A DNA stretch of 64,000 bases from Natronolimnobius sp. AArcel1 (GCF_011043775.1 NZ_JAAKXY010000002.1:682001-746000), one strand, 5' to 3'; positions 1-9,370 are shown, numbered from the stretch's first letter. The notes: generated by a model not told the origin, from the letters alone. Numbers and translations are program-made.

Positions 1-470
1 CGCCTGCACTTCGCCGACCTGTTTTCCAACGGTTTCTTCAACAGTTTCACTGACTGTTTCCTCGACGGTTTCGTTCACCGTTTCTTCAACCGTTTCGCTG
101 ACTGTTTCCTCGACGGTTTCGCTGACGGTTTCTTCGACAGTTTCACTGACCGTTTCCTCAACAGTTTCGTTCACTGTCTCTTCGACGGTTTCGCTGACTG
201 TTTCCTCGACGGATTTATCGACTGCTTCGCCGACAGATTCTTCGACGGTTTCGCTCACGGTTTCCTCGACAGTTTCGTTTACTGTCTCTTCGACGGACTT
301 GTCGACTGCCTCGCCGACGGATTCCTCGACAACATCTTCGACCTGTGTCTGGACTTCACCAACCTGTTTCTCGACGGTTTCGCCAACGGCAGTCTCAACT
401 GTTTCCTCGACTTTCGCCTGGACGTCGTCGACTTGCTTTTCGACGGTTTCACCGACTGTCTCCTCGACTG
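1..470. repeat. Degenerate tandem repeat, 12-base and 24-base periods
   Basis: Read on the plus strand the DNA repeats blocks such as GTTTCCTCGACG and GTTTCGCTGAC at 12 and 24 base spacing. The copies differ mostly at codon third positions of the minus-strand protein. This is a coding repeat, not a CRISPR array: there are no conserved repeats separated by unique spacers. Confidence 0.8.
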
Positions 471-663
471 CCTGTGTCATCCAGTTCGGATCGAACCGTG
501 CCATCTTCCAGACGACGTGGATCACGTACGAAATAAAGACCCCAATCCCGAACGCGAGTCCAGCGTTTGTGGTGTCGAGCACGACGATTAAAACGATTGA
601 GAGCGCAATCAACGCCCCATACGCGATATCAACTGCCGCATCGACACGGACCGGATTCAGCAT
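1..663 (-). CDS. Membrane-anchored VxxT tetrad-repeat protein (C-terminus outside window)
   Basis: This reading frame starts at the ATG complementary to 661-663 and stays open to the window edge, so only the first 221 residues are visible. Residues about 9-55 form two hydrophobic segments, a probable membrane hairpin. From about residue 66 to 215 the chain repeats four-residue units such as VEET, VSET and VNET, with Val nearly every fourth position. A longer unit, ESVGEAVDKSVEET, occurs twice (about 113 and 142). Codons vary freely (all four Val and all four Thr codons are used), so the pattern is kept at protein level. A long amphipathic helix or coiled coil projecting from the membrane is likely. 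Function is unknown. It is divergent from the transporter gene beginning at 927. Confidence 0.8.
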   Translation of the reverse strand, partial: MLNPVRVDAAVDIAYGALIALSIVLIVVLDTTNAGLAFGIGVFISYVIHVVWKMARFDPNWMTQAVEETVGETVEKQVDDVQAKVEETVETAVGETVEKQVGEVQTQVEDVVEESVGEAVDKSVEETVNETVEETVSETVEESVGEAVDKSVEETVSETVEETVNETVEETVSETVEETVSETVEETVSETVEETVNETVEETVSETVEETVGKQVGEVQA

Positions 664-926
664 CGGTCGCTGTCACCCGCCAGTTGTGCTCGCACACCTT
701 CGAGGGTGGATTCCGCTCGAGTCTGTCGGTGCTGTTCGGTTCGCTCGCCTCGCCATCGAAGGACATCCGCCCACGCAACATACATCGTGTTCGACCGTAC
801 GGTAGTCGTAATTGAAACGTTTTCCGTCGCCTCTGTACTTGTGACAACGTCGTGTCTCGTTGGCCCACCGTCAACTAATGATTCAAATAGGGTCCTTTTT
901 AGGATCAGCGCACTTGAGTTCACAGT

Positions 927-2162
927 GTGACTGAAGTATTGCTTTTTGTCGGGTTACTGGTTGCTGTGTTCGTCGGGTACAACATCGGCGGCGCAACGAC
1001 GGGGCCGGCATTCGGGCCAGCCGTCGGTGCAAACGTCATCACCAAGCTGATGGCGGCTGCGCTGATGTCTATTTTCTTCTTTCTGGGCGCGGTGACGATT
1101 GGCCCGAACGTCGTCACGACACTTGGCGAAGAGCTCGTTCATACGACCGAGATATTCACGCTGCAGGCCAACGTCGCGGTTCTCTTTTTCATCGGCACCG
1201 CGCTGTTTATTGGAAACTACGCCGGTGTCCCCGCATCGACATCGATGACTGCCGTCGGTGCGATCGCCGCACTCGGGTTTGCAACAGGCGAACTCGCATG
1301 GGACGTACTCGGCGAGATCGCCGTCTGGTGGATTGTTGCACCAATTATCGGCTTCTGGGTCGGTGGGATTATTGGCCGATACTTCTACACCCGGATCAAC
1401 GAGTGGGTCGCCATCGAAGGCACGAGCGGGGGCAGACAGATGATCACGGTCGACCGTTCGGGTGTTGCGCCGCGACTCCAGTTCGGCGACGACGCAACCC
1501 GCCGTGAAATCACAGGCGCGTTCGTCGTCGTCGGTATCGGCTGTCTGATGGCCTTCTCGTCGGGAACAAGCAACATCGCAAACGCCATCGCACCGATCTA
1601 CGGCGCTGACGTCGACATCCTCGAGGTCTTCGGGCTCGGCGACCCCGGGACGATTGCGGGCGTTGAGGCCGACATGCTGTTGCTGATCGTCGTTGGCTCT
1701 ATTGCCGTTGCAATCGGCTGTTTCACGATTGCGCGGCGAACGCTCGATACGCTCGGCAACGACATCACGAACCTGCCGCTGACGGCCGCAATCGTTGTCG
1801 CCGTCATCGCGTCGGGGATCGTTATCGGACTCTCCTGGATCGGCATTCCGGCGAGTTTCGTCGTCATCGCGACGATGAGCATCATTGGACTTGGCTGGGG
1901 TCGCGCAACCCGGACAACGACGATTTCGGACGCCCGGCAGGGCGAGGAGACGCGGGTGTCTGTCGGTGCGTTGACCGCCGATGAGGAAGGCGAACCCTCG
2001 CCAGAAATCGGCGAAGAAGAGCCCGAAGACATCCCTAAAGCCTCGGATCTGTTCGATCCGTCGACGACCGCTCGTGTCATCCTCATGCAGAACGTCGTCC
2101 CGCTCATCTCGACCGTCGGCGCGTTCATCACCTTCCGATTCATCCCCATCTTCGGACTGTAA
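927..2162 (+). CDS. PiT-family inorganic phosphate (or anion) transporter
   Basis: A 411-residue polytopic membrane protein with about ten hydrophobic segments. It shows the duplicated PiT signature: YNIGGATTGPAFGPAVGAN near the N-terminus and GTSNIANAIAPIYG near the middle. The two copies are the inverted repeats that form the substrate path in this family. A charged cytoplasmic loop (about residues 335-375) precedes the last helix. The start is GTG. A TTTTTAGG stretch at 895-902 is at the right distance for a TATA element of a leaderless transcript. PiT proteins usually move phosphate with Na+ or H+; substrate here is inferred from the family. A second, diverged PiT gene lies at 32481-33674. 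Confidence 0.88.
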   Translation: MTEVLLFVGLLVAVFVGYNIGGATTGPAFGPAVGANVITKLMAAALMSIFFFLGAVTIGPNVVTTLGEELVHTTEIFTLQANVAVLFFIGTALFIGNYAGVPASTSMTAVGAIAALGFATGELAWDVLGEIAVWWIVAPIIGFWVGGIIGRYFYTRINEWVAIEGTSGGRQMITVDRSGVAPRLQFGDDATRREITGAFVVVGIGCLMAFSSGTSNIANAIAPIYGADVDILEVFGLGDPGTIAGVEADMLLLIVVGSIAVAIGCFTIARRTLDTLGNDITNLPLTAAIVVAVIASGIVIGLSWIGIPASFVVIATMSIIGLGWGRATRTTTISDARQGEETRVSVGALTADEEGEPSPEIGEEEPEDIPKASDLFDPSTTARVILMQNVVPLISTVGAFITFRFIPIFGL

Positions 2163-2464
2163 TTGGGGGCCTGTTCCTCGAGCGGGAAATTTTCAACCAC
2201 CAAACAAAAACTTGCCCTTTCGTCGGAACCAGTTCTTTGCCGTGTTCGGCAGTCTGCGGGTCGTTAGACTGTGACATTCGCCACTAGTGAACCGCCGCTA
2301 TCTATTTCGACAATTGCTGGACACTTGTCGCTTACGAACCTCGTTCTGAACGATTTTTCCGACATTTGTCGACATTCTTCTCTTCAAACGGCTCAATTAA
2401 GCGGTAAAGACAATTTAGGACTGAACAGCAAGCTATACCAGTGCGGGACGTGAATCACCAAGTG
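2163..2464. other. Intergenic region before ferredoxin with TGTCG/CGACA motif cluster
   Basis: About 300 bases without a convincing gene. It is AT-richer than its surroundings. It contains CGACA/TGTCG half-sites at 2308-2312, 2326-2330, 2360-2364, 2367-2371 and 2370-2374. The last ones form CGACA-TT-TGTCG followed by the palindrome TGTCGACA. The position suggests a promoter/operator region for the ferredoxin gene. No regulator can be named. Confidence 0.4.
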
Positions 2465-2854
2465 ATGCCCACGGTAGAATACCTCAACTACGAAGTAGTG
2501 GACGACAACGGCTGGGACATTTACGACGACGACATCTTCTCGGAGGCCGCCGACGCCGGCCTCGACGAGGAAGACTACGGGTCTCTCGATGTCAACGAGG
2601 GCGAGTACATCCTCGAGGCCGCTGAGGCACAGGGCTACGACTGGCCCTTCTCGTGCCGTGCTGGTGCGTGTGCAAACTGTGCTGCAATCGTTGTCGAAGG
2701 CGAAATCGACATGGACATGCAGCAAATCCTCTCCGACGAGGAAGTCGAGGAGAAAAACGTCCGCCTGACCTGCATCGGCTCCGCTGAGACCGACGAGGTC
2801 AAAATCGTCTACAACGCAAAGCATCTCGACTACCTGCAGAACCGCGTCATTTAA
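2465..2854 (+). CDS. fer: Halophilic [2Fe-2S] plant-type ferredoxin
   Basis: This is the well-known haloarchaeal ferredoxin, a soluble acidic electron carrier for pyruvate and 2-oxoglutarate ferredoxin oxidoreductases. The ATG at 2465 gives the characteristic start [10 protein letters not shown] and 129 residues; an in-frame GTG at 2441 would add eight unneeded residues. Cluster ligands are Cys64, Cys69, Cys72 (in [11 protein letters not shown]) and Cys103 (LTCIG). The acidic N-terminal insertion of halophilic ferredoxins (about residues 10-45) and the C-terminal [14 protein letters not shown] are present. The gene stands alone. Confidence 0.97.
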   Translation: MPTVEYLNYEVVDDNGWDIYDDDIFSEAADAGLDEEDYGSLDVNEGEYILEAAEAQGYDWPFSCRAGACANCAAIVVEGEIDMDMQQILSDEEVEEKNVRLTCIGSAETDEVKIVYNAKHLDYLQNRVI

Positions 2855-2975
2855 ACGCACTGCAGTACCAGCGGTTCAATCACCCCATTCGGGGATTTTT
2901 CGCGGCGTCACCATCGCATAGCCGCTGGCTCGACCGTCCACACGAGCCGAAAGGATAACACCCCCTCGCTCGAGA

Positions 2976-3992
2976 GTGACCACTGTGACACTCGCTGTCG
3001 TCTCGGCGACGGGACCGGACCTCCTGCGACTCGTTGCCGTCCCCGTGTTCACCTGGGCTGCCATTCGAGATATCAAGACCAGACGCATCTCGAGTCAGGT
3101 CTGGATTCCACTCGCACTGTTGGGCGCGCTGTTGCTCGCCTGGGAGGGGTGGCTCGCCTGGAACGCCGACTCGCTCGTCTGGGCGCATGAGTTTCTCATC
3201 CCAGCGGCGGTGAGTCTTGGATTCGTCGTCCCGATTGCGTATCTGTTCTGGTGGATCGGCGGGTTCGGCGGCGCAGACGCGAAGGCGTTGCTCGTCCTCG
3301 CGCTGTTGTTTCCGACGTTTCCAGCCTACACGGTCGGCTCGTGGACGTTCCCGCTCACGGAGACGCCAGTTGGCGCGCTCTCGTTTACGATTCTGACCAA
3401 CGCGGTTCTGGTCGCGATCACGATTCCGGTCGCACTCGCGGTCCGCAACGCCCTCGCCGGGCGCATCGCACCGGTGATGTTCATCGGCTGGCCGATCAGT
3501 TGGGACCAACTCGAGGACCACCACGGCCGCCTGCTCGGCACACCATCCGGCGGCGCTCGAGGCGGCCTCGACCTCGATGCCTTGCGAATGTACCTGCGCT
3601 GGCGTGGCCTCACGCTGACTGCTGTTCGGGACAACCCCGACTACTACCGCAATCCTGAGACACTTCCCGACGAGCCCAATCCGCCGACAGATGGCGCTGT
3701 AACGGCTGACGTTCCGGTCGAAGACGGTGGCACTGTCGACGCCGAGACGCTCGAGGGTGAGGGAGACACTGACGCACCGTCCGACGACCCGTGGGGCGCA
3801 GCGGCGTTTCTCGAGGATATCGAGGGCTCGGCCTACGGAACGACGCCGACGGAGCTACGCGAGGGACTCGACGCCGCCGTGGAAAAAGACACTGTCTGGA
3901 TTTCGCCGGGCACGCCGTTTCTCGTCCCTGTATTCGTTGGACTGGTGATCGCGCTCGTGTACGGAGACGTTCTGATCGGCGCGTTGCTATAA
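2976..3992 (+). CDS. A24-family prepilin/prearchaellin peptidase
   Basis: A 338-residue membrane aspartic protease of the PibD/FlaK type, which removes class III signal peptides from pilins and archaellins. The two catalytic Asp are recognisable: one in RDIKTRRIS (about residue 32, after the first helix) and one in GGADAKAL (about residue 96), the GxGD-type motif. About six membrane segments follow. There is then a long acidic hydrophilic insert (about 170-305) before a last C-terminal helix. GTG start at 2976 is chosen; GTG at 2985 is equally possible. No pilin gene is visible nearby. Confidence 0.8.
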   Translation: MTTVTLAVVSATGPDLLRLVAVPVFTWAAIRDIKTRRISSQVWIPLALLGALLLAWEGWLAWNADSLVWAHEFLIPAAVSLGFVVPIAYLFWWIGGFGGADAKALLVLALLFPTFPAYTVGSWTFPLTETPVGALSFTILTNAVLVAITIPVALAVRNALAGRIAPVMFIGWPISWDQLEDHHGRLLGTPSGGARGGLDLDALRMYLRWRGLTLTAVRDNPDYYRNPETLPDEPNPPTDGAVTADVPVEDGGTVDAETLEGEGDTDAPSDDPWGAAAFLEDIEGSAYGTTPTELREGLDAAVEKDTVWISPGTPFLVPVFVGLVIALVYGDVLIGALL

Positions 3993-4229
3993 TTAGTCAA
4001 ACCCGACGAATCGCTCGTACAACGGCACCAGCGCCGTCCAGAAGACGACGAACACGGCCCCGATTCCGATGACTACCAGCCACGGTGTTCCCGCGCCGAC
4101 CGGCGGGCCACTCGCGAGGAGCGCGAACGTCGCGATGAACAGAAATATGCAGACGAGTACGCTGCCGACCTCGAGTGTGGTCGCGATTGGATGGGCGCGA
4201 AACTGGGCGACGATGCTGGCGGGAGGCAT
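3993..4229 (-). CDS. Small two-helix membrane protein, unknown function
   Basis: A 78-residue protein with two hydrophobic segments (about 18-40 and 50-70) and short polar ends. It is convergent with the prepilin peptidase gene, whose stop codon it nearly touches. No family is recognised. Length, composition and start (MPPASIVAQFR) fit a real small haloarchaeal membrane protein. Confidence 0.6.
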   Translation of the reverse strand: MPPASIVAQFRAHPIATTLEVGSVLVCIFLFIATFALLASGPPVGAGTPWLVVIGIGAVFVVFWTALVPLYERFVGFD

Positions 4230-4280
4230 ACTCGAGACTCACACTGAACCGTCAAAACGGTCACGGCGCTGGAATGGCGA

Positions 4281-4700
4281 TCAGACCTGTGAGTCGATAT
4301 CGGCGGCAATGTCGTCGAGTTCGTCGTCTGAGAGTTCCGGTGGCTCGCCCGCAACGGCGTGGATGGGGCCACCGCCGTCGCCCTCGAAGCGCGGGACGAT
4401 ATGGCAGTGGACGTGTGGCACTTCCTGGCCGGCTTCCTCGCCGTTATTAAAGGCGACTGTCGTCGCGTCGGCGTCGACGCTTTCCTCGACGGCGGGGACA
4501 AGCCGGTGAATCGTCTCGTAGAGATCACTCGAGACGTCATCGGGAACGTCGTTCAGTCGCTCGTACTCGTCTTTCGGGATGACGAGTGTGTGTCCCGGCG
4601 CGAGCGGGTTCGCATCGAGAAATGCAACCGTCGTCTCGTCTTCGTACACGATGCGGGCTGGAATCTCTCCCTCGACGATCTGGGTGAAGATCGTGCTCAT
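4281..4700 (-). CDS. HIT-family nucleotide hydrolase/transferase
   Basis: A 139-residue histidine-triad protein. HIT proteins cleave nucleoside phosphoramidates or dinucleotides through a His-AMP intermediate. The triad HVHCH is at residues 96-100, followed by IVPRFEG. The start MSTIFTQIVEGEIPA is typical; an upstream in-frame extension to 4838 lacks conservation and was dropped. The substrate cannot be told from sequence. Confidence 0.92.
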   Translation of the reverse strand: MSTIFTQIVEGEIPARIVYEDETTVAFLDANPLAPGHTLVIPKDEYERLNDVPDDVSSDLYETIHRLVPAVEESVDADATTVAFNNGEEAGQEVPHVHCHIVPRFEGDGGGPIHAVAGEPPELSDDELDDIAADIDSQV

Positions 4701-5028
4701 ACGCGAGTGTGTGTCGGCTCGACGTAAGAAGCTTACTCGCACCGGTGGGTGCCTGCGTGGCTGTGTATCGCGATTTTGTGCCCAGTTGTAATCGTTTTCG
4801 TCCACTTTTTCCGGATAATTCTGGTAAACTATCCGCAATTTGGGTGCACCGTCGCTGCGTTGATTATGCTCCCTCCACTCGAGTCAATTGCCCACATGGG
4901 CTGACCGTGTCGCGGTGGCGGAGATACTCTCACGCAAGCGACACACCACACCCACACCACCACCATCACATCGCTTACCGCTCCCGCCATCGCCCCATCA
5001 TTTTCACGACCGTCAACGACCTCGAGTC
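4701..5028. other. Intergenic region, 328 bases, no gene seen
   Basis: Between the divergent-side end of the HIT gene and the 3' end of the glycosylase gene I see no convincing reading frame; the open frames here encode low-complexity His/Pro or Val/Trp runs. Near the HIT start there is a small inverted repeat, GTAAG-AAG-CTTAC, at about 4725-4737, possibly part of its promoter. Confidence 0.4.
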
Positions 5029-5715
5029 TTACTCTCGACTCCCAGTTCCATCGCATAGGTCTTCGAGTGTCTCCTCGAGCGCCGCGAGGTACTCGGCGGG
5101 TTCGTAGCCGAGTCGGCCGATCCAGACGTCTTGATACGAAGGATGAAGTATCGGTAGCAGCCACGTTTCCAGCCCGCGACAGCGAATCGGTTCGAGAACG
5201 GTGTCGATGAATCCCTCGAGCGATTCGCCTTCGGCGGCGAGCACCGTTTTCGTCGCGTGCTTGCCGGTCGCGAGGATGACATCCGGATTGACCGCCTCGA
5301 GTTCGGCGAGCAGATGCGTCCGGCAGTTCGCGCGCTCCTCGGGGGTTGGCTCACGATTGCTCGAGGGGTCCTCGAGGTCTGCTGGAAAGCACTTGACCGC
5401 ATTTGTATAGTAGGCGTCGTCGCCATAGCCGACGTCGGCGACCATCCGGCGGATGCGCCGGCCCGAATGTCTCGAGGTGTAGGCCTTCCCAGTCCAGTTG
5501 CCGCCCTGCCAGCGTTCGGCATCGGTGTTGCCAGCGCCGGGTGCCTCGCCGACGACGAAGACGCTGGCCTCGAGTGAGCCAGTCCTCCACGAGATACACT
5601 CGCGGGTTTCGGCGAGGGCGGGACAGCGCGTGCAGTCGGACTCGAAGACGTGTCGCGAGTCAGGGAACACAGGTTCTGGCTCGGAATCGGTGTCAGTTGA
5701 CGTGGGTGGGGACAC
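5029..5715 (-). CDS. Uracil-DNA glycosylase superfamily protein, Fe-S type
   Basis: A 228-residue protein of the uracil-DNA glycosylase fold, expected to remove uracil from DNA. Motif 1 is GEAPGAGNTDA, motif 2 is LPILHPSYQD, and the middle reads YYTNAVKCFP followed by NREPTPEE. Four Cys are placed as in Fe-S glycosylases: DCTRCPAL near the N-terminus, KCFP and the Cys in RANCRTHLL. Motif 1 differs from classical family 4 (GEAPGxxED), so this may be a haloarchaeal subgroup of family 4/5. The N-terminal 20 residues are acidic. Confidence 0.82.
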   Translation of the reverse strand: MSPPTSTDTDSEPEPVFPDSRHVFESDCTRCPALAETRECISWRTGSLEASVFVVGEAPGAGNTDAERWQGGNWTGKAYTSRHSGRRIRRMVADVGYGDDAYYTNAVKCFPADLEDPSSNREPTPEERANCRTHLLAELEAVNPDVILATGKHATKTVLAAEGESLEGFIDTVLEPIRCRGLETWLLPILHPSYQDVWIGRLGYEPAEYLAALEETLEDLCDGTGSRE

Positions 5716-5817
5716 GCTCGAGGGTCGGCGGTCGAGCGATATATGCTGCCCGGCTATTTGCGATCTGTCCCGCGAGCAGGGACAAGTTTACCTTCATTGG
5801 CTGTCTTCTCGCTGGTA

Positions 5818-6066
5818 ATGACATCGCTCACACCGGAGTTGCTCGCTGAATCAGTGTTGTTTCTCTTTTATCTGCTCGTCGCGGCCGTGTTGACCGTTGG
5901 GGGGCTCGCTGTTGAGTATGCCAGTCTCCAGCACTTCGGCGCTGGCGAACTAACGGCCGCACTCTGGCTCGCCGCGATTGGCGCTGTAATGCTCTATGCG
6001 GGCGCGTACGGCATCGCCTACAAGAAACTCCTCGCGCGTACAGCAGCCTCGAGCGACTCCCAGTAA
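5818..6066 (+). CDS. Small two-helix membrane protein, unknown function
   Basis: The ATG at 5818 gives 82 residues, MTSLTPELLAESVLF onward, with two membrane segments (about 12-32 and 43-65) and a basic KKLLAR stretch after the second, suggesting a cytoplasmic C-terminus. It lies about 90 bases upstream of ileS on the same strand. No family is named with confidence. Confidence 0.65.
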   Translation: MTSLTPELLAESVLFLFYLLVAAVLTVGGLAVEYASLQHFGAGELTAALWLAAIGAVMLYAGAYGIAYKKLLARTAASSDSQ

Positions 6067-6157
6067 CGAATTCGTCCGTTTCGGCTGTCTCGTGGTGGAT
6101 GAAACACCGCCACACAGGACCGATTCTCCTTTACTCTCGGAGCGAATCACTGCAGGT

Positions 6158-9100
6158 ATGAGCCGGTTTGGTGAGGTCGACGATCAGTACGATCCCCACG
6201 AGCTCGAGCAGCGGGTGTTCGAGTACTGGGATGACGTCGACGCCTACGAGCGGACGGTGGAGCATCGATCCGACGGTGAGTCGTTCTTCTTTGTCGATGG
6301 CCCACCGTACACGTCGGGGTCGGCCCACATGGGAACGACCTGGAACAAGACGCTGAAAGACGTCTACCTGCGCTTCTGGCGGATGCAGGGCTACGACGTG
6401 ACGGATCGCCCGGGCTACGACATGCACGGCCTGCCGATCGAAACGCGCGTCGAGGAACGTCTCGGCTTCGAGAACAAGAAAGACATCGAGGAGTTCGGCG
6501 AGGAGAACTTCATCCAGGAGTGCAAAGACTACGCCAACGAACAACTCGAGGGGCTCCAATCAGACTTTCAGGATTTCGGCGTCTGGATGGACTGGGACGA
6601 TCCCTACCGGACGTTGACACCGGAGTACATGGAGGCCGCTTGGTGGGGCTTTTCGAAGGCTGCCGAACGCGGCCTCGTTGAAAAAGGTCATCGCTCGATT
6701 TCACAGTGTCCGCGGTGTGAAACTGCGATTGCGAACAACGAAGTCGAGTACGAGGACGTCGACGATCCGTCGGTCTACGTCAAATTTGACCTCGAGGATC
6801 GAGAGGGCGCAATCGTCATCTGGACGACAACGCCGTGGACGATTCCCGCAAACACGTTCGTCGCCGTCGACGAGGAGGGCGACTACGTCGGTGTTCGCGC
6901 CGAAAAAGACGGGCAGGAGGAACTGCTCTATCTCGCCGAGGCCAAACACGAGGCGGTCCTTCGGGAGGGTCGCTACGACGAGTACGAGGTCGTCGAAGAG
7001 TTGACCGGCGAGGATCTGATCGGCTGGGCCTATGAGCATCCACTCAGCGAGGAAGTTCCAGACCACGTCGACGCCGACGGCACGCACGAGGTCTACGCTG
7101 CCGACTACGTCGACACCCACGGCGACGGCACCGGCCTCGTCCACTCCGCACCCGGCCACGGTGAGGAGGACTTCGAGCGCGGGCGCGAACTCGAGTTCCC
7201 GATCTTCTGTCCGGTCGGCGGCGACGGCGTCTACACCGAAGAAGCAGGGAAGTACGAAGGCCAGTTCGTCAAGGAAGCCGACGAGGACATTACCGCAGAT
7301 CTCGAGGACAATGGCGCGCTGCTCGCCTCTGGAACCGTCAATCACAGCTACGGCCACTGTTGGCGTTGTGATCGCGGCATCATCCAGATCGTCACCGACC
7401 AGTGGTTCATCACGATCACGGACGTCAAAGACGAGTTGCTGGACAATATCGAGGACAGCCAGTGGAACCCCGATTGGGCGCGCGACAATCGCTTCCGTGA
7501 CTTCGTCGAGGAGGCACCGGACTGGAACGTCTCCCGCCAGCGCTACTGGGGTATCCCGCTGCCTGTCTGGACGGCCCAAGACCGTGAGGACGACCAGGAT
7601 CGTCTCGTCATCAGCGACCGCGAGGAACTCGCCGAGCGCGTCGATCAGGAGATCGACCCCGAGGATGTGGACCTGCATAAAGACACCGTCGACGACCTCA
7701 CCATCACCGAGGATGGGACGACCTACACGCGCGTTCCCGACGTGTTCGACGTCTGGCTCGACTCCTCCGTGGCGTCGTGGGGGACGCTCAACTTCCCCGA
7801 AGATGACAGCCGCTTCGACGAACTCTGGCCCGCCGACTTCATCCTCGAGGCCCACGATCAGACCCGTGGCTGGTTCTGGTCCCAACTTGGGATGGGAACG
7901 GCCGCACTCGGCGAGAGTCCCTACACAGAGGTCCTGATGCACGGCCACGCGCTCATGCCCGACGGACGTGCAATGTCCAAGTCGAAGGACATTCTGGTCG
8001 ACCCACACGAGGCCATCGAGCGCCACGGCCGGGACACCATGCGCCTGTTCCTCCTGTCGAACAACCCGCAGGGCGACGACATGCGCTTCTCGTGGGACGG
8101 CATGCAAACGATGGAAAACCACCTCCGGACGCTGTGGAACGTCTTCCGGTTCCCGCTGCCGTACATGCGCTTAGACGGGTTCGATCCGCAGGAGACAACC
8201 GTAGACGATGTCGACGAGGACCTCGAGCTGATCGACGAGTGGGTGCTCGCTCGCCTCCAATCGACCAAAGCGGAGATGACCGAGCACTTCGAGGACCGCC
8301 GGCAGGACAAGGCCATCGATGCGCTCATCGAGTTCGTCGTCGAGGACGTCTCGAGATTCTACGTCCAGGCAGTCCGCGAGCGCATGTGGGACGAAGACGA
8401 CAGCGCCTCGAAAACGGCTGCCTACGCGACCATCTATCGCGTCCTGCGCGAGACGGTCACGCTGCTTGCGCCCTACGCGCCGTTCATCTCGGAGACGATC
8501 TACGACACGCTCACCGACGAGGACGGCTTCCGCACCGTCCACATGGAAGACTGGCCGGACGTCGACGAGTACTGGCAGGACGACCAACTCGAGGCCGACG
8601 TTGCCTTCCTTCGCGCCATCGAGGAAGCCGGCGCGCACGCCCGCCAGCAGGCTGGTCGCAAACTGCGCTGGCCGGTCCCACGTGTTGTCGTCGCCGCGGA
8701 CGATGACCGCGTCGCCGCAGCGGTCGAACGCCATACGGAGCTGCTTGCAGACCGGCTCAACGCCCGCGAAATCGAACTCGTCTCCGCCGAAAACCGCTGG
8801 GAGGAACTTGCTTACAGCGCCGAAGCCGACATGAGCGAACTCGGACCAGCCTTCGGCGGCCGCGCTGGCCAAGTCATGAACGCGCTCAACGAGGCCCGAA
8901 TCGACGAACCGTCCCTCGAGGCACTCGAGGATGCCGTGTCGGACGTACTCGAAGACGACGAGTCAATCGCAGAGTCGATGGTGAGTTTCGTCACGGAGAC
9001 GCCTGATGACATCGCTGGCACCGCGTTCGGTGTCGACGGCGACGACCACGGTGTTGCCTACGTCGATGCGTCGCTCACCGAGGATATCGAAAGCGAGGGC

Positions 9101-9370
9101 TACGCCCGCGAGGTCATCCGCCGCGTCCAGGAGATGCGTAAGGATCTCGACCTCGAGGTGGAAGAGCGAATTGCTCTCGAACTCGCCATCGACGACGACC
9201 GCGTCGCTGACCTCGTCACCCAACGCGAGGACCTGATCCGCGAGGAAGTTCGGGCCGACGAACTCGGCGACCTCGAGGTCGCCGATGGGAGTCGCAAGGA
9301 GTGGGACGTCGAGGGTGTGGCGATGACGATTGCACTCGAGCCGCTGGCGGCGACTGAAGCGTCCGACTAA
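6158..9370 (+). CDS. ileS: Isoleucyl-tRNA synthetase
   Basis: A 1070-residue class I aminoacyl-tRNA synthetase that charges tRNA-Ile. The ATP-binding HIGH-like motif appears as HMGT (residues 57-60) after GPPYTSG, and the KMSKS-like loop is MSKSK (606-610). The editing CP1 domain lies between, including TTTPWTIPANT. The anticodon-binding and C-terminal regions follow. The start at 6158 (MSRFGEVDDQYDPHELE) is typical; the frame is open further upstream through the preceding gene but that extension is not IleRS-like. The gene appears to stand alone. Confidence 0.97.
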   Translation: MSRFGEVDDQYDPHELEQRVFEYWDDVDAYERTVEHRSDGESFFFVDGPPYTSGSAHMGTTWNKTLKDVYLRFWRMQGYDVTDRPGYDMHGLPIETRVEERLGFENKKDIEEFGEENFIQECKDYANEQLEGLQSDFQDFGVWMDWDDPYRTLTPEYMEAAWWGFSKAAERGLVEKGHRSISQCPRCETAIANNEVEYEDVDDPSVYVKFDLEDREGAIVIWTTTPWTIPANTFVAVDEEGDYVGVRAEKDGQEELLYLAEAKHEAVLREGRYDEYEVVEELTGEDLIGWAYEHPLSEEVPDHVDADGTHEVYAADYVDTHGDGTGLVHSAPGHGEEDFERGRELEFPIFCPVGGDGVYTEEAGKYEGQFVKEADEDITADLEDNGALLASGTVNHSYGHCWRCDRGIIQIVTDQWFITITDVKDELLDNIEDSQWNPDWARDNRFRDFVEEAPDWNVSRQRYWGIPLPVWTAQDREDDQDRLVISDREELAERVDQEIDPEDVDLHKDTVDDLTITEDGTTYTRVPDVFDVWLDSSVASWGTLNFPEDDSRFDELWPADFILEAHDQTRGWFWSQLGMGTAALGESPYTEVLMHGHALMPDGRAMSKSKDILVDPHEAIERHGRDTMRLFLLSNNPQGDDMRFSWDGMQTMENHLRTLWNVFRFPLPYMRLDGFDPQETTVDDVDEDLELIDEWVLARLQSTKAEMTEHFEDRRQDKAIDALIEFVVEDVSRFYVQAVRERMWDEDDSASKTAAYATIYRVLRETVTLLAPYAPFISETIYDTLTDEDGFRTVHMEDWPDVDEYWQDDQLEADVAFLRAIEEAGAHARQQAGRKLRWPVPRVVVAADDDRVAAAVERHTELLADRLNAREIELVSAENRWEELAYSAEADMSELGPAFGGRAGQVMNALNEARIDEPSLEALEDAVSDVLEDDESIAESMVSFVTETPDDIAGTAFGVDGDDHGVAYVDASLTEDIESEGYAREVIRRVQEMRKDLDLEVEERIALELAIDDDRVADLVTQREDLIREEVRADELGDLEVADGSRKEWDVEGVAMTIALEPLAATEASD

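Noticed and set aside
1-470. Possible CRISPR array because of regular repeats
   Set aside because: Repeats are coding, degenerate and have no unique spacers.
4829-5164. Minus-strand frame with Val/Trp-rich run in the intergenic region
   Set aside because: Low complexity from a CA-repeat-like tract, overlapping the glycosylase 3' end in another frame.
6701-8122. A minus-strand open frame of about 470 codons opposite ileS
   Set aside because: Antisense shadow of a well-supported synthetase gene; no recognisable domain.
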